A stretch of 64,000 nucleotides of DNA, from NCBI GenBank assembly GCA_963790585.1, contig CAWBOY010000008.1, forward strand, positions 1 to 64,000, in the 5' to 3' direction. A program made the translations under genes and the position numbers. Positions 38,301-48,825 of this stretch are shown here, in pieces. Under the pieces are notes generated by a model that was not told the DNA's origin, ran no database searches, and saw nothing but the letters and a program-made list of their open reading frames with translations. Positions within the stretch are counted from its first letter, which is position 1. Each line of letters begins with the position of its first letter. This DNA comes from CAWBOY01 sp963790585. Its GTDB lineage: Bacteria; Planctomycetota; Planctomycetia; Gemmatales; Gemmataceae.

Positions 38301-40456
38301 CTGTTACCTTGAATGCAGCGACTCTGAACTTAAATGGCAACAGCACCACCATTAGTGGCCTCACTGGCAATGGCAACGTTACCAACACGGCCGGCGGCAA
38401 CACCACATTGACCGTCAATGGCAGCGATACATTTTCTGGATCCGTGCAGAGCGTCACGATCATGGAGAATACCACCGGCTATATTGATCAGCCCTACACT
38501 CAAACTCTTCCCGCCAACGGCACTCAACCGTCCACGTTTAGCGTAAACGCCGCGCTTCTGCCGAGCGGATTAACACTTGACGGTGCCACCGGGATTATCA
38601 GCGGCACGCCTACGGTGCTCGGCGCCTCTCAGTTCACCGTTACCGTTACCGATGCGAACGGAAACAGTACCTCCCTGGCCTGCACAATTGACGTCATCAA
38701 GACGACTCCAGTGCTAACCGTAGTCGATGCGAGCGGAATTTACACAGGCTTGCCGTTCACTGCTACCGTGGCCGTCGATGGTGCGACTAGCCTTCAAAAC
38801 GTCACCCCGACCATCGCCTATTATGATGCGGGCGGCGCTCTCCTAGCTGGTGCTCCCAGCGCTCCAGGCACCTACACCGCGACAGCCAACTTCGCCGGCA
38901 GTGCTGATTACGCTTCAACGAGCACCAGCATCTCTTTCACGATCGGCCAGCCGACGCCCGGCATAGAGCAGGTCGGCACCGTGCTCAATATCTTCAGCGT
39001 ATTCGGCGGCCATAGTTATGATTACATTCAGGTCGCGCCCGCCGGTGGCAGCAACTCAGGTTCGACTGGCGTCCAGGTGGCCACTTTGATTAACGGCGTT
39101 TGGACCCAACCTACCAACACGGGCCCTCTCACCGCAATTCAGATATTTGGCTTCGACAATAATGAGACCATTATTCTTCCGACCAGCTTGACAATACCCG
39201 CCATGATAACTTTAGGTAACGGGAACAGTTACATTCAGACGGGAGCCGGCAACGATGTCATAACGCTCGGAACCGGCAATAACGATGTGATCGGCGGCGA
39301 TGGCAACAAGACCATCACGGCTCACGACGCGGCCGGGACGAATAGCTACTTCCAGTTCGGCAACGGCAACGACACGATAACGCTCGGCGCAGGCAATGAC
39401 TATGTGACGCTGGGCAACGGCAATAACACCGTCACTGGCAATGGCAACGACGTGATCAACATCGCCAGTGGAACCAACTCCACCAACAAAATCATCTTGG
39501 GTAATGGGTACAACGGCGTCAACACCGGCAATGGCACCCTTAGCGTGACGATGGGGACCGGCACTTCCTTTGTCCAAACGGGCGATGGCGATAAGACCAT
39601 TACGGCCGTAAATGGCAACTACTTTGTCAAAGCGGGTACCGGGACCGACTCGGTTACCCTCGGAAGCGGCTACAGCAACGTCCTATTGGGCAACGGCAAT
39701 AACACAGTGAGCGTCGGCGACGGTTCCTATGACTATGTCTATATGGGCGCGGGCACCAATTCCGTGACTTTCGGCGACGGCATGAACGATGGAACCCAGA
39801 TAGTGGACGGCGGCGCCAGTCAGGTGAACCACGTGTATTTTGGCGCCGGCAACTACGATTATGCCATTCTTGGCAACGGCACGAATACGGTTGCCCAGAC
39901 AAAAGCGGGCGGCACTGGGGACGTCGTTATCGCGGGGAACGGCAACAACACGGTCACTACACTCGACGGCAACGGCGACTACGTCAACCTCGGCAACGGC
40001 AACAATACCGTAACCGTCGGCAACGGCAATAATGACGTTGTCCTGGTCGGCGGCGGCAATAACGACGTGCAGGTTGGATACGGCAACGGGGACAATGTGC
40101 TGATTAACGGCAACGGCAATAATGTCGTCGTCGTCGGGAATGGCAACGGCGATTACGTCTACGTCGGTAACGGAAATAACCTCGTCGTCGCCGGCACAGG
40201 TCAGCACACAGTCCAATCCGGCAGTGGCAACAACATCTTGATCGACGGCTCGGCGACTCTTAACAATGCCGGAGACACATTCCAGCAGGTGCTGAGCGAT
40301 TGGAATGGCGGCGATACGGCCCTCCATGGGCGATTCACAGTCACCTACAACCAGACCCATGCCAATGTACTGATATCCGGTAGCGGCTCCGATTGGTTCT
40401 GGTACCTTGACGCTCAGGATTGGACTACCCGCAAAACGACCGATATGTTGAACTGA
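32360..40456 (+). pseudogene. Giant secreted ELWxxDGT-repeat protein with GN-rich C-terminal array, several frameshifts
   Basis: About 2,690 codons. The N-terminus carries the LExLExR leader (RPSLETLEERTVLS). A long series of ELWxxDGT repeats follows (GEELWESDGTVAGT; GNELWRTDGTIAGT), a family found in large surface proteins and predicted to form beta-propeller blades. Then come an Ig-like segment (about 37.35-37.6 kb), a putative-Ig region (about 38.5-38.9 kb), and from about 39.2 to 40.25 kb a Gly/Asn-rich array (GNGNNTVTVGNGNNDVVLVG) resembling calcium-binding nonapeptide rolls. Frame changes occur near 33955, 36430, 37920 and 38095; each side continues the same domains. It is either decayed or mis-assembled. 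A role as an adhesin or surface protein is inferred. Confidence 0.8.
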
Positions 40457-40494
40457 GAAGAAGAGTCCCGTCAAGACGGCATCAAGCACTCTAC

Positions 40495-40527
40495 AAAACC
40501 GCCGGCGCAAAACCTCCCGGCGGTTTT
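40495..40527 (+). terminator. Rho-independent terminator after giant gene
   Basis: AAAACCGCCGG pairs with CCGGCGGTTTT around an 11-base loop, 38 bases after the giant gene's stop. The T-run on the 3' side is part of the stem. It can work for the + strand. Confidence 0.75.
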
Positions 40528-40708
40528 CGCTTTCATATCCGTGCATAACCTAGATAATGGGGCCGAGGGCCCGAATGATAGACCTTGGAGAAGATAATGC
40601 TGTCGCTCAAAAAAGTCGTTCGTCGCAATGGTTCTGCGCGTCCATTCTTCCGTCCACGCCTTGAATCTCTTGAGAGTCGACTTGCGCCAGCAGTCTTCAC
40701 CCAGGCAG

Positions 40709-41970
40709 CAGGGCAATCGCATCTAATCCCCCATAAAAAGGCCAAGAATGGCCTCGCGCGTTTCGTCGTTCCAGCCTGCTTGCAAGCGCTTCTTCTCGAT
40801 GCCGCCTTTGGTCGATTCGTCCTGCCGCAATAACGAGATGACCCAGCGTCGTAACAACGCCAGGTTCCCTGCCGCATGGCCCGTCCGAGCACGATTGCGA
40901 TCCTCCGCAAAATACATGTCCAACACCCAATGCAAGCCATTCTCCACTCCCCAATGACTCCGTATCGCTCCCGCCATCTGCTTCGCCTTGGGTTGCAGGC
41001 TGCTTATAAAATAACGCACCTCCGACTTCTCCACTCCACCCTCCTGGTAGCTACGCGTGCAACGGGCGATGCTCACCAGATCCCGCCAATCCTCCTGATG
41101 ACGCAACGTCTTGGGTACCGCCATCGTCTGCGTCCAGCGCGTTTCCAAGCGACCGTGCCCCTTGTCCTGCTCCGTGTGCGTTTGCACCGTTGCCGTGCTA
41201 CGACCCTCGTCCACGGCGGCAAACGCCTCCACGATGTCCTGCTCCAAATGCTCCTGATTCCCTTTCACCGCCAGCACATAATCGGCTCCCTTTTCTCGTA
41301 TCTTGCTGGCAATCTCTTTCTGACATCCCATGGCATCCAAAGTCACAATCGCTCCCGTCAATTCCAACACCTCCAACAGTTTAGGAATCGCTGTGATCTC
41401 ATTGGATTTGTCATCGACCACTTCCTGACCCAAAAGCAATTGGTTCTCCGTGGCCCAGGCGCTAACGACATGAAGCGGATGCTTGCTCTTGGCTCGATCC
41501 AACGTCGCACGAGCCGTCTTGCCGTCGATGGCCACCACCTGGCCGGACGTACTCCGTTCGAGGCTGGTCACCCAGCTCAGAAAACACTCGACAAAGGCTT
41601 TGCCATCCAGGGCGGCGAACACACGAGCGAAGGTGTCATGCGACGGCACGCGGTCGGGCAGATCCAGGAATTTTTCGAGCCAGACGCGCTTGCTCTTGGC
41701 GAACTTTTCCATGGCCACGCAATCGTTGGCGCCGCTGACGACAGCGCACAGGGCGATGAAGAGGATGTCCAGCAGTCGGTGATGCTTGGTACGGTTGATG
41801 CGTGGATCCTGCAACTGGGCAAAAGCGGCAAGAAAGGGGGTTGCTTGGGTCTGCGCCATGAGTCTTTTCCTCCGTGAAACGGGTACGTTCCACCAGAATC
41901 ATTCGCAGTAACCTTGTCCCTGACAACTGAACAGCCAATAATGAACAGGCGTTTAGATGCGATTGCCCTG
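40709..41970 (-). mobile_element. ISAs1-family insertion sequence, complete
   Basis: The 1,262-base element has perfect inverted ends CAGGGCAATCGCATCTAA and is flanked by a 10-base target duplication, ACCCAGGCAG, at 40699-40708 and 41971-41980. Removing it with one duplication copy restores the adhesin frame exactly, so the insertion is probably recent. Confidence 0.95.
40723..41859 (-). CDS. ISAs1-family transposase
   Basis: This 378-residue transposase moves the surrounding element. ISAs1 features are FAQLQDPRINRTKHHRLLDI at the start, PSHDTFARVFAAL, the first catalytic Asp in VVAIDGKTARAT, VSAWATENQLLLGQ, a second Asp in IVTLDAMGCQKEIA, DYVLAVKGNQ, and a late Glu in SHWGVENGLHWVLDMYFAED. 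The frame is intact. It is read opposite to the adhesin gene. Confidence 0.96.
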   Translation of the reverse strand: MAQTQATPFLAAFAQLQDPRINRTKHHRLLDILFIALCAVVSGANDCVAMEKFAKSKRVWLEKFLDLPDRVPSHDTFARVFAALDGKAFVECFLSWVTSLERSTSGQVVAIDGKTARATLDRAKSKHPLHVVSAWATENQLLLGQEVVDDKSNEITAIPKLLEVLELTGAIVTLDAMGCQKEIASKIREKGADYVLAVKGNQEHLEQDIVEAFAAVDEGRSTATVQTHTEQDKGHGRLETRWTQTMAVPKTLRHQEDWRDLVSIARCTRSYQEGGVEKSEVRYFISSLQPKAKQMAGAIRSHWGVENGLHWVLDMYFAEDRNRARTGHAAGNLALLRRWVISLLRQDESTKGGIEKKRLQAGWNDETREAILGLFMGD

Positions 41971-44900
41971 ACCCAGGCAGCCTCCTTGCCGTCGGCGATC
42001 AACTACGACGCCTTATCCGGCTCGCTAACGTTGGTGGGCACATCAGCGCAGATTTCGGAGAGTACCAACGGCATCATCACCGTGACTGTCGACGGCCAAG
42101 CCGAGGCGATGCCCTTAAATGCGGCAAACCTTCATAGCATCAACACACTCGGCAGTTTGACCCTTTCCGGCGATGTCGCGATTGCTGGGGATTTGGCTAT
42201 CCATGCCGGTTCATTCACTCTCAAGGGATCGCTCAGAGCCATCAGTTTGACTCTATCCAGCAGCGGCCTCATCAATCTCGACCGAGGAAGCACCGTCGGG
42301 GCAGGTAACATCTCGTCGACCGCGAACTCATTCGTTAATGTCGGTAACGTCGAAACAGCGGCGGGCGGTAGCGCGAGCATCAGCACGCGGACTTATCTCA
42401 ACGCGGGGACAATTACCGCTCCGAGCGGGTCCGTCAGAGTAGATTTCACATCGTCCTACATCGACACGGCATCGGCGTTGACTTCGGCATCCTCGGCTAG
42501 CGGCGTCGGCGGCAATGTTACGATAGACGGAGGCAGCGGCGGCCGGCTTTTCAGCAGTGGCGCCATGACGGCGACAGGGCCGGTCGGCGGTTCGATCAAT
42601 CTGTTCGGCAAAGACATTCTCCTGATCGCGGACAACCTGGATGTCGCTGGGAGTGCAGGTCGAGGCGGGAACGTCGAGGTCATGTCCGTCTCTTCGACCG
42701 ATTTCACCGGGCATGTAGCGGCGTCAGGAGTGGGTACAGGATCGGGCGGGTCCGTCGAAATCTCGTCTCATGGCCAGCTCAACTACGATGGAACAGCGGA
42801 CGCCGGCCAAGGAGGTAAGCTATTACTGGATCCGAAATATCTGGTTATCGCATCTTCGGCGGGAGCCTTTGCTCAGTATAACGCCGTTAATTCGAGTATG
42901 AGTTCTACTGTTCTTAGCAACGGCAACATCATCTCCATCGATTCGTCCTTCAACGGCGGTGAGGGAGCGAGTTATCTTTACAATGGAAAGACCGGCGCAT
43001 TGATTAGTACCCTGATAGGCACCACGGGTGCAACATCTGTGATTCCGCTTGCGAACGGCAACTATGTTTTATTGAGCCTTGTCGTACAAAGCGGATCCAT
43101 AGGCGGTACAGGTAGTCTGGGTGGCAACTATACTTTGGGATTGGGCACTGCGACATGGGGCAGCGGCAGTTCGGGTGTTAGCGGAGTCGTATCTGAAAGC
43201 AATAGCTTAATCGGACTGCAGGAAGGCTCGACCTGGTCCAGCGTATTTGACGCCTGTGGTGTCACTCCTCTCCCCAGTGGCAACTATTTTGTATTCAGTC
43301 CCGATTGGCATGGAGGCGGCGCTATCACATGGGGGAATGGCTCGACCGGAACTTCGGGAAACATTTCGTCTGCAAATAGCCTTGTCGGTTCGACCGCGAG
43401 CGATTTCGTCGGCAAATCCGTGACGGTCCTCACCAACGGGAACTATGTCGTCGATAGTTATTTGTGGAACTATGGAGCTGGGGCAATAACATGGGTTAGC
43501 GGCTCTTCCGGGCTGACTGGTGTGGTGTCCGGTTCAAATAGCCTGATTGGCAACGCCGGGGACTCGTTAGGAACGTACCAATATGTACTTACCTATGATT
43601 ATTTCACAAAGGTTACCTATCCAGATGTCGTCGCGCTAACCAATGGCAACTATGTGTTCGGCTCTCCTCTTTGGAATGGTGGGGTCGGTGCTGCTACTTT
43701 CGCAAGTGGGTCCGCGCCTCTGATTGGACAAATCTCGGCGGCCAATAGTCTCATCGGATCCACGGCCGGCGACAATGTCGCCAGTGGCGGTATCACGGTC
43801 TTGTCAAATGGCAACTTTGTTATAAGCAGTCCGAACTGGAATGGTGCAGCGGGAGCGGCGACCTGGTGTAATGAATCCACCGGTGTTCTCGGAACCATTT
43901 CCGCCTCCAATAGCCTCGTCGGTTCCGCCGGCGGTGACGAAGTTAGCGAAGGGGGTTTTAACGGTGATATAACGGCCCTCACAAATGGCAATTATGTCGT
44001 CGATAGCGCCTTTTGGAATGGCGGCGAAGGTGCATTGACTTGGGGAAACGGTTCGGTCGGCACGGTCGGACAGGTGAGTACCTCCAATAGCCTTACCGGC
44101 GGTTCAGCCGAGGCTATCACTGGCTTTGGCGCCTACGATTATGCCTACGGTGGCGTAACGGCCATTGCGAATGGAAACTACATCTTGGATTGCCCCTTTT
44201 GGAATGGGAACCGCGGTGCCGTCACTTGGGGAAACGGAGTCACGGGGACAATAGGCGCCATTTCAGCCGCGAATAGTCTCATAGGCAGCACACCTAACGA
44301 TCTGGTCGGTGGCGGAGATCATCCCTCTACACCAGGGCTCGTTGTTCTCGCAAATGATAACTATGTCGTGATCAGTTGCGATTGGGATGGCAACCTTGGG
44401 GCGGTAACTTGGGCGTCTGGGACCACAGGTGTATCAGGTACTATTTCTAGCGCGAATAGCCTCGTCGGTAGCGCCGCGGGCGATCAAGTAGGCTCCGCCG
44501 GTGTCGGCAGCCTGACGAATGGTAATTACGTCGTTCTCAGTCCGTCGGCGAATGGAGGTATCGGAGCCGTCACCTTGGCAAACGGGTCGACTGGACTCGT
44601 TGGCACGATCACGCCGACGAATAGTTTGGAAATCTCTGGTGCAAGTATACATGAGCTTGGCGATGGTGACTTTCTAGTATATTCTGGGCCGGATTATCGC
44701 GCCGCTTCAGTGACATTGATTAACGGGGCGACTGGAAAAACACTGGACGATAAGACTACTGTTACCTCTCAGAACACCCTGACAAGCATGTATTTTTTTT
44801 CGACTGGACCTACAGCCGATTCCTTCACCTACGAAGATGTCAACTATAATGACATCACCGCCTATACACATGTGAATGATTCCGCGTATTCCTACGCTCC

Positions 44901-46181
44901 CAATCAAACAGTATCTTTCGCCCCATCCTTTATTACCACTACGCTCAATACGGGCACCAATGTCACTCTCCAGGCAAGCGATGATATCACAATTAATAGT
45001 CCTATCATCGCCTCATCGACCGGTACAGTGGGCAATCTAACGCTCCAGGCCGGTCGAAGCATCTTCATAAATGCCAATATCAACACTGGCAATGGCTCGC
45101 TGACGCTCACCGCGAATGATACGCTGGCCGACGGCGTTGTCGATAGTCAGCGCGATCCGGGCAACGCCGTGATCTCCATGAGTGCCGGGACTACGATCAA
45201 CACCAAGTCCAGTCTCTATGTGTTTCTCTTCAATGGCACCGACAAGTCCAATAATGGCTCAGGCGCGATCACGATGGCTGGTATCACAGCGGGCAGTTTA
45301 ACGGTCTACGATCCAACAGGCACGAATTCACTTGCTCTCAAGGCACGTGCCGGTACCTTTACCGGAAGTAGTGCCAAGATCACTGTAAGCAGCGCCTATA
45401 GCGTCAACGTGATCGGTAACGCCTCCGATGTGGCCTATCTCTATGATGTCAGCGGTCAAAATGCGTTCGTTGGGTCGCCGACCTACAGCTTCTTCGAAGG
45501 GGCCGGGTTCTACGACCAAGCCGTCGGCTTCAAGACGATGAATGCCTTCGCGGCGACTGGATCCAATGACACGTCCTATCTCTACGACACTCCCGGCAAC
45601 AACGTCTTCGTGGGGACGCCAACCTACAGTTACTTGTCGAGTACCACCTACTTCAACCAGGCCGTGGGATTCAGAAATGTGAATGCCTATGCGTCGGCGT
45701 CGAGTCATGATGCAGCCTATCTCTTCGATACGAGTGGCAGCAACACCTTCGTCGGCACGCCGATTTATAGCTACTTGCAAGGCAATGGCTACTTCAACCA
45801 AGCCGTCGGCTTCCAGGCGGTTCACGTCACATCCAAGGCCGGTACGACCGATGCCGCCTATCTCTACGGAGCAGCCAGCGGGAATACTTTTAATGGTTCC
45901 AACTACGAGAGCTATCTGTACGGTACTGGCTACCTCAATGATGTGATTGGCTTCAAACAGGTCATAGCCACCGGGACGAGCACCGACACGGCGACGCTTA
46001 ACGATGGAGTTGGGACCAATACGTTCATTGGCCAAGGCGCGAGCGGCGCTCTCACCGTCGGAAGTTTCAGTTACGAAGCGACGAACTTCGGATTTGTGTC
46101 GATCGTGCAAAACCTGGGCAGCTCCGATCAGGCGATTGTGAATTCGATCACATTCAGTCTGACGAGGGTTGGGACGTGGCA

Positions 46182-47249
46182 TTAATTGCTAACGTTCACG
46201 GTGCTGGCTTCGATCGCCAGGGACGCGGCGGGTTGTTTCGATTTGAGGTATCCGGCGACGACAAAACCTATCGTGCCGACGACGCAGACGACGACGCGTT
46301 GGACCAGTGACGCCAAAACGCCGCCGGCCGCTTTGCAGCCAAAGAGCGCGTACAGGCCGCCGAAGCCCGCTTCGCCGATGCCCGCTCCGCCGGGGAAACC
46401 TGGCAACGCTTGAACGACGAGGCCGATCGGCACCAAAAGGAAATGTTGTGCCAAAGTTGGTAAGGGGCTCTCGTCGGTGCCGTCCCACAAAACGCGCGAG
46501 CTGCAATAAAACGACAAGACGAATCCGACTTGTCCGATCCATGATATGACTAATGTCAAGGCGACGGCGCCTTGGCGGCAACGATACATCCACACAGCGC
46601 GCCAGAACTCGGCTGCCGAATGGCCGACGTTGCCCATTCCCTGAAGACGCATGGCGAAGCGCTCGGCTTTTTCGTTGGTCAAAAGCCCCAAGAGCAACCA
46701 AACAACGACGGAAACGCCGACAACCGTGGCCGCCGAGATGACGATGACCTTCGCGGGCAGCACCGAGGGGCCGTCGAGCAGGCCCGACACCCAGAAGATG
46801 CCGCCCAGGATCGCCACAAACCAGCATAAACCCCAGAGGGCGAGAACGCGATCCATGATGACCGTCGCAACAGCGACCGTTCGCCTGGTATGCTCACGCG
46901 CAAGAAAGGTCGCTTTGACCAGGTCGCCGCCCACGGCGCCTGGCAGAAAACTATTGAAAAAGGCTCCGATCAGACCGAGCCGCAATGCGTCTTTTACGGT
47001 GAAGGGCAGGTTCTGCGCTCGAACGAGGAAATACCAACGCAATAATGTAATAATCAGGCTGACTGCATATAACATTGCCGCGAGACCGAGAAAGCTCCAG
47101 AGGACCGGCTGGCCCTCGACGATATGTTTCTGCCAGACTTCCTTAAGGCCGTTGCCGCCCTTGGGCTCCCAGTTGAGCCACACCATTACCGCCAAAACGC
47201 CGAAGGCCAAGAGATATTGCAAAAGGTTCAAAACAATTCGTTTGGTCAC
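46182..47249 (-). CDS. Lysylphosphatidylglycerol synthase-type membrane protein (YbhN/UPF0104)
   Basis: The 355-residue protein has about eight membrane helices, including LLQYLLAFGVLAVMVWLNW and the second-helix region AAMLYAVSLIITLLRWYFL. The family signature is visible in NSFLPGAVGGDLVKA and the end motif PGFPGGAGIGEAGF. Members include the transmembrane flippase half of MprF and proteins of unknown lipid substrate. No aminoacyl-transfer domain is present, so only a lipid-transport or membrane role can be inferred. Its stop overlaps the convergent adhesin gene by four bases. Confidence 0.87.
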   Translation of the reverse strand: MTKRIVLNLLQYLLAFGVLAVMVWLNWEPKGGNGLKEVWQKHIVEGQPVLWSFLGLAAMLYAVSLIITLLRWYFLVRAQNLPFTVKDALRLGLIGAFFNSFLPGAVGGDLVKATFLAREHTRRTVAVATVIMDRVLALWGLCWFVAILGGIFWVSGLLDGPSVLPAKVIVISAATVVGVSVVVWLLLGLLTNEKAERFAMRLQGMGNVGHSAAEFWRAVWMYRCRQGAVALTLVISWIGQVGFVLSFYCSSRVLWDGTDESPLPTLAQHFLLVPIGLVVQALPGFPGGAGIGEAGFGGLYALFGCKAAGGVLASLVQRVVVCVVGTIGFVVAGYLKSKQPAASLAIEASTVNVSN

Positions 47250-47406
47250 ATTCGAATCCTATAGAGGAACAATCGGCTTACGGATGGCCGTCCACTTCAA
47301 TACGAAATTGGCCGCGAGCGCAAGAGCGGCTTATTTTGGGTTTTGGCGGATGCCGTGTCCATAGGAGTTGGAGCGTCCGGAAAGAATGCGGATGGTGGCG
47401 CAGGTG

Positions 47407-47456
47407 TGCCATGCTTTGGTACTCCAAAGCATGCTTTCGAGTACGAAAGCATGGCA
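47407..47456. repeat. Double-hairpin palindrome (GTGCCATGCTTT type)
   Basis: The 50-base palindrome TGCCATGCTTT...AAAGCATGGCA contains two small hairpins back to back: CATGCTTTGGTACTCCAAAG and GCTTTCGAGTACGAAAGC. It can fold as one long stem or a cloverleaf. It lies in the 403-base gap between the YbhN-like gene and the SMP-30 gene, in which no other feature was recognised. Confidence 0.8.
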
Positions 47457-47652
47457 CCCAAGGCGCGAGGCTTAGCCCCGTCTATCACATTATTTTCGAA
47501 CGCTCTTGGGGCTTACAGGTCGCTGCACGAATTCTTCTTTATCCATCGCCCGCCTCTTGAGACGCCGTGGCGTTGTGTTATGCTACCAGCCGTCCGGGCG
47601 CTGGCTCGGGCTGTTTTCCCACCAAGATACTCTCCCGGAGGTGTCTGACCCG

Positions 47653-48699
47653 ATGCGCCGATTCTCTCTCATCACGAGCACGCTGCTCGCGTTCGCCGTC
47701 GTAGCAACGCTCACAATCTCTAGTTTTGGCGACGACAAGAAAACGTATCCGACCTTCGGCACGATCGAACGGCTCAAGGCGGAAGCGTTCGACAAGCTGA
47801 TCCCCAAAGACGCCAAGATGGAAAATCTGGCCGATGGCTTCCTTTGGTCGGAAGGGCCCGTTTGGGTCAAACGCGACGGCGGCTTTCTCCTCTTTTCCGA
47901 CATTCCGAACAACCGTGTGATGAAGTTTCAGGAAGGCAAAGGCGTCAGCCTTTTCATGAAGCCGGCTGGCTATACCGGAACCAAGGAACGCGGCGGTGAA
48001 CCCGGCTCCAACGGCCTCATCCTCGATCCGCAAGGCCGACTCGTCCTCTGCGAGCACGGCGACCGCCGCATGGCCCGGCTCGACTCCTGGACCGACACGA
48101 CGAAAAAGACCACACTCGCCGACAAATACGAAGGCAAGCGCTTCAACAGCCCGAATGACGCCGTCTACAAGAGCAACGGCGATCTCTACTTCACGGATCC
48201 GCCATATGGCATGGAAAAGAATTGGGACGATCCCGTTCGCGAACTCGACTTCTGCGGCGTCTATCGCCTGTCGAAAGACGGCAAATTGACCTTGATGACC
48301 AAGGAATTGAGCCGGCCCAATGGCATCGCCTTTTCACCGGATGAAAAGACTCTTTATGTCGCCAACTCTGATCCGCTCAAGCCGATCTGGATGGCCTACC
48401 CTGTCAAGGAAGATGGCACCCTCGGCACCGGCAAGGTGTTTTTCGACGCCACCAAGGTCCTGGCTCTCACCAAGCTCGGTCTGCCGGACGGCATGAAGCT
48501 GGACAAGGACGGTAACATCTTCGCCACCGGCCCCGGCGGCGTTCTCGTCTTTTCGCCCGACGGCACGCATCTGGGTACGCTTCTGACCGGTGTCGCCACC
48601 GCCAATTGCGGCTGGGGCGATGACGGATCGGTGCTATACATTACTGCGCATAAGAACCTTCTGCGCATCAAGACGAGTACGAAGGGGAAGGGATTTTAG
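47653..48699 (+). CDS. Secreted SMP-30/gluconolactonase-family protein
   Basis: The 348-residue protein starts at ATG 47653 behind GGAGG at 47638-47642; an upstream extension from 47506 runs through non-coding sequence. A signal peptide is clear (LITSTLLAFAVVATLTISS). The beta-propeller shows LADGFLWSEGPVWV (metal-binding Glu), GSNGLILDPQGRLVLCEHGD, RFNSPNDAVYKSNGDLYFTD and RPNGIAFSPDEKTLYVANSD, matching the SMP-30/gluconolactonase family with its Asn and Asp metal ligands. It probably hydrolyses a sugar lactone or related ester in the periplasm; the exact substrate is not predictable. Confidence 0.9.
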   Translation: MRRFSLITSTLLAFAVVATLTISSFGDDKKTYPTFGTIERLKAEAFDKLIPKDAKMENLADGFLWSEGPVWVKRDGGFLLFSDIPNNRVMKFQEGKGVSLFMKPAGYTGTKERGGEPGSNGLILDPQGRLVLCEHGDRRMARLDSWTDTTKKTTLADKYEGKRFNSPNDAVYKSNGDLYFTDPPYGMEKNWDDPVRELDFCGVYRLSKDGKLTLMTKELSRPNGIAFSPDEKTLYVANSDPLKPIWMAYPVKEDGTLGTGKVFFDATKVLALTKLGLPDGMKLDKDGNIFATGPGGVLVFSPDGTHLGTLLTGVATANCGWGDDGSVLYITAHKNLLRIKTSTKGKGF

Positions 48700-48712
48700 G
48701 AAACCGCGTTTA

Positions 48713-48793
48713 ACCGAGCCTGAAGCGTGAGCGAAGTGCATTTTGTATTTGCATTTAATACAAAAGGCTCTTCGCTTACGCTTCAGGCTCGGT
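48713..48793. repeat. Palindromic repeat, CCTGAAGCG type, copy 1
   Basis: The left arm 48713-48736 contains CCTGAAGCGTGAGCGAAG and the right arm 48770-48793 contains CTTCGCTTACGCTTCAGG, with an AT-rich centre (GTATTTGCATTTAATAC). A partial extra copy of CTTCAGGCTC follows at about 48799. It lies between the convergent SMP-30 and mdh genes. Copy 2 is at 60480-60563. Confidence 0.88.
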
Positions 48794-48825
48794 AATCGCT
48801 TCAGGCTCAGTAATCGCTCTCCACC

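Larger units (their letters stand above)
40597..46185 (+). pseudogene. Giant secreted adhesin-like repeat protein, split by ISAs1
   Basis: Start ATG 40597 follows GGAG at 40587-40590. The leader is FRPRLESLESRLAPAVF. After 37 codons the ISAs1 element (40709-41970) interrupts it. Joining 40597-40708 to 41981-46185 gives exactly 1,439 codons in frame (…FTQA|ASLPS…), so the gene was one 1,438-residue protein. The N-terminal part resembles haemagglutinin-type beta-helix sequence (LHSINTLGSLTLSGDVAIAG). The middle has about a dozen ~45-residue repeats (NGNYVVDSAFWNGGEGALTW plus NSLVGS). The end has four or five repeats such as DTSGSNTFVGTPIYSYL. The larger piece could only be made from a promoter or start inside the IS, and it would lack the leader. 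Confidence 0.85.

Noticed and set aside
39683..40546. 287-codon minus-strand frame opposite the GN-rich array
   Set aside because: Val/Ala/Ile-rich antisense image of GNGNN repeats; low-complexity artefact.
41914..41970. ATG 41914 as the start of the large adhesin piece
   Set aside because: It lies inside the ISAs1 element; the true start is ATG 40597 upstream of the insertion.
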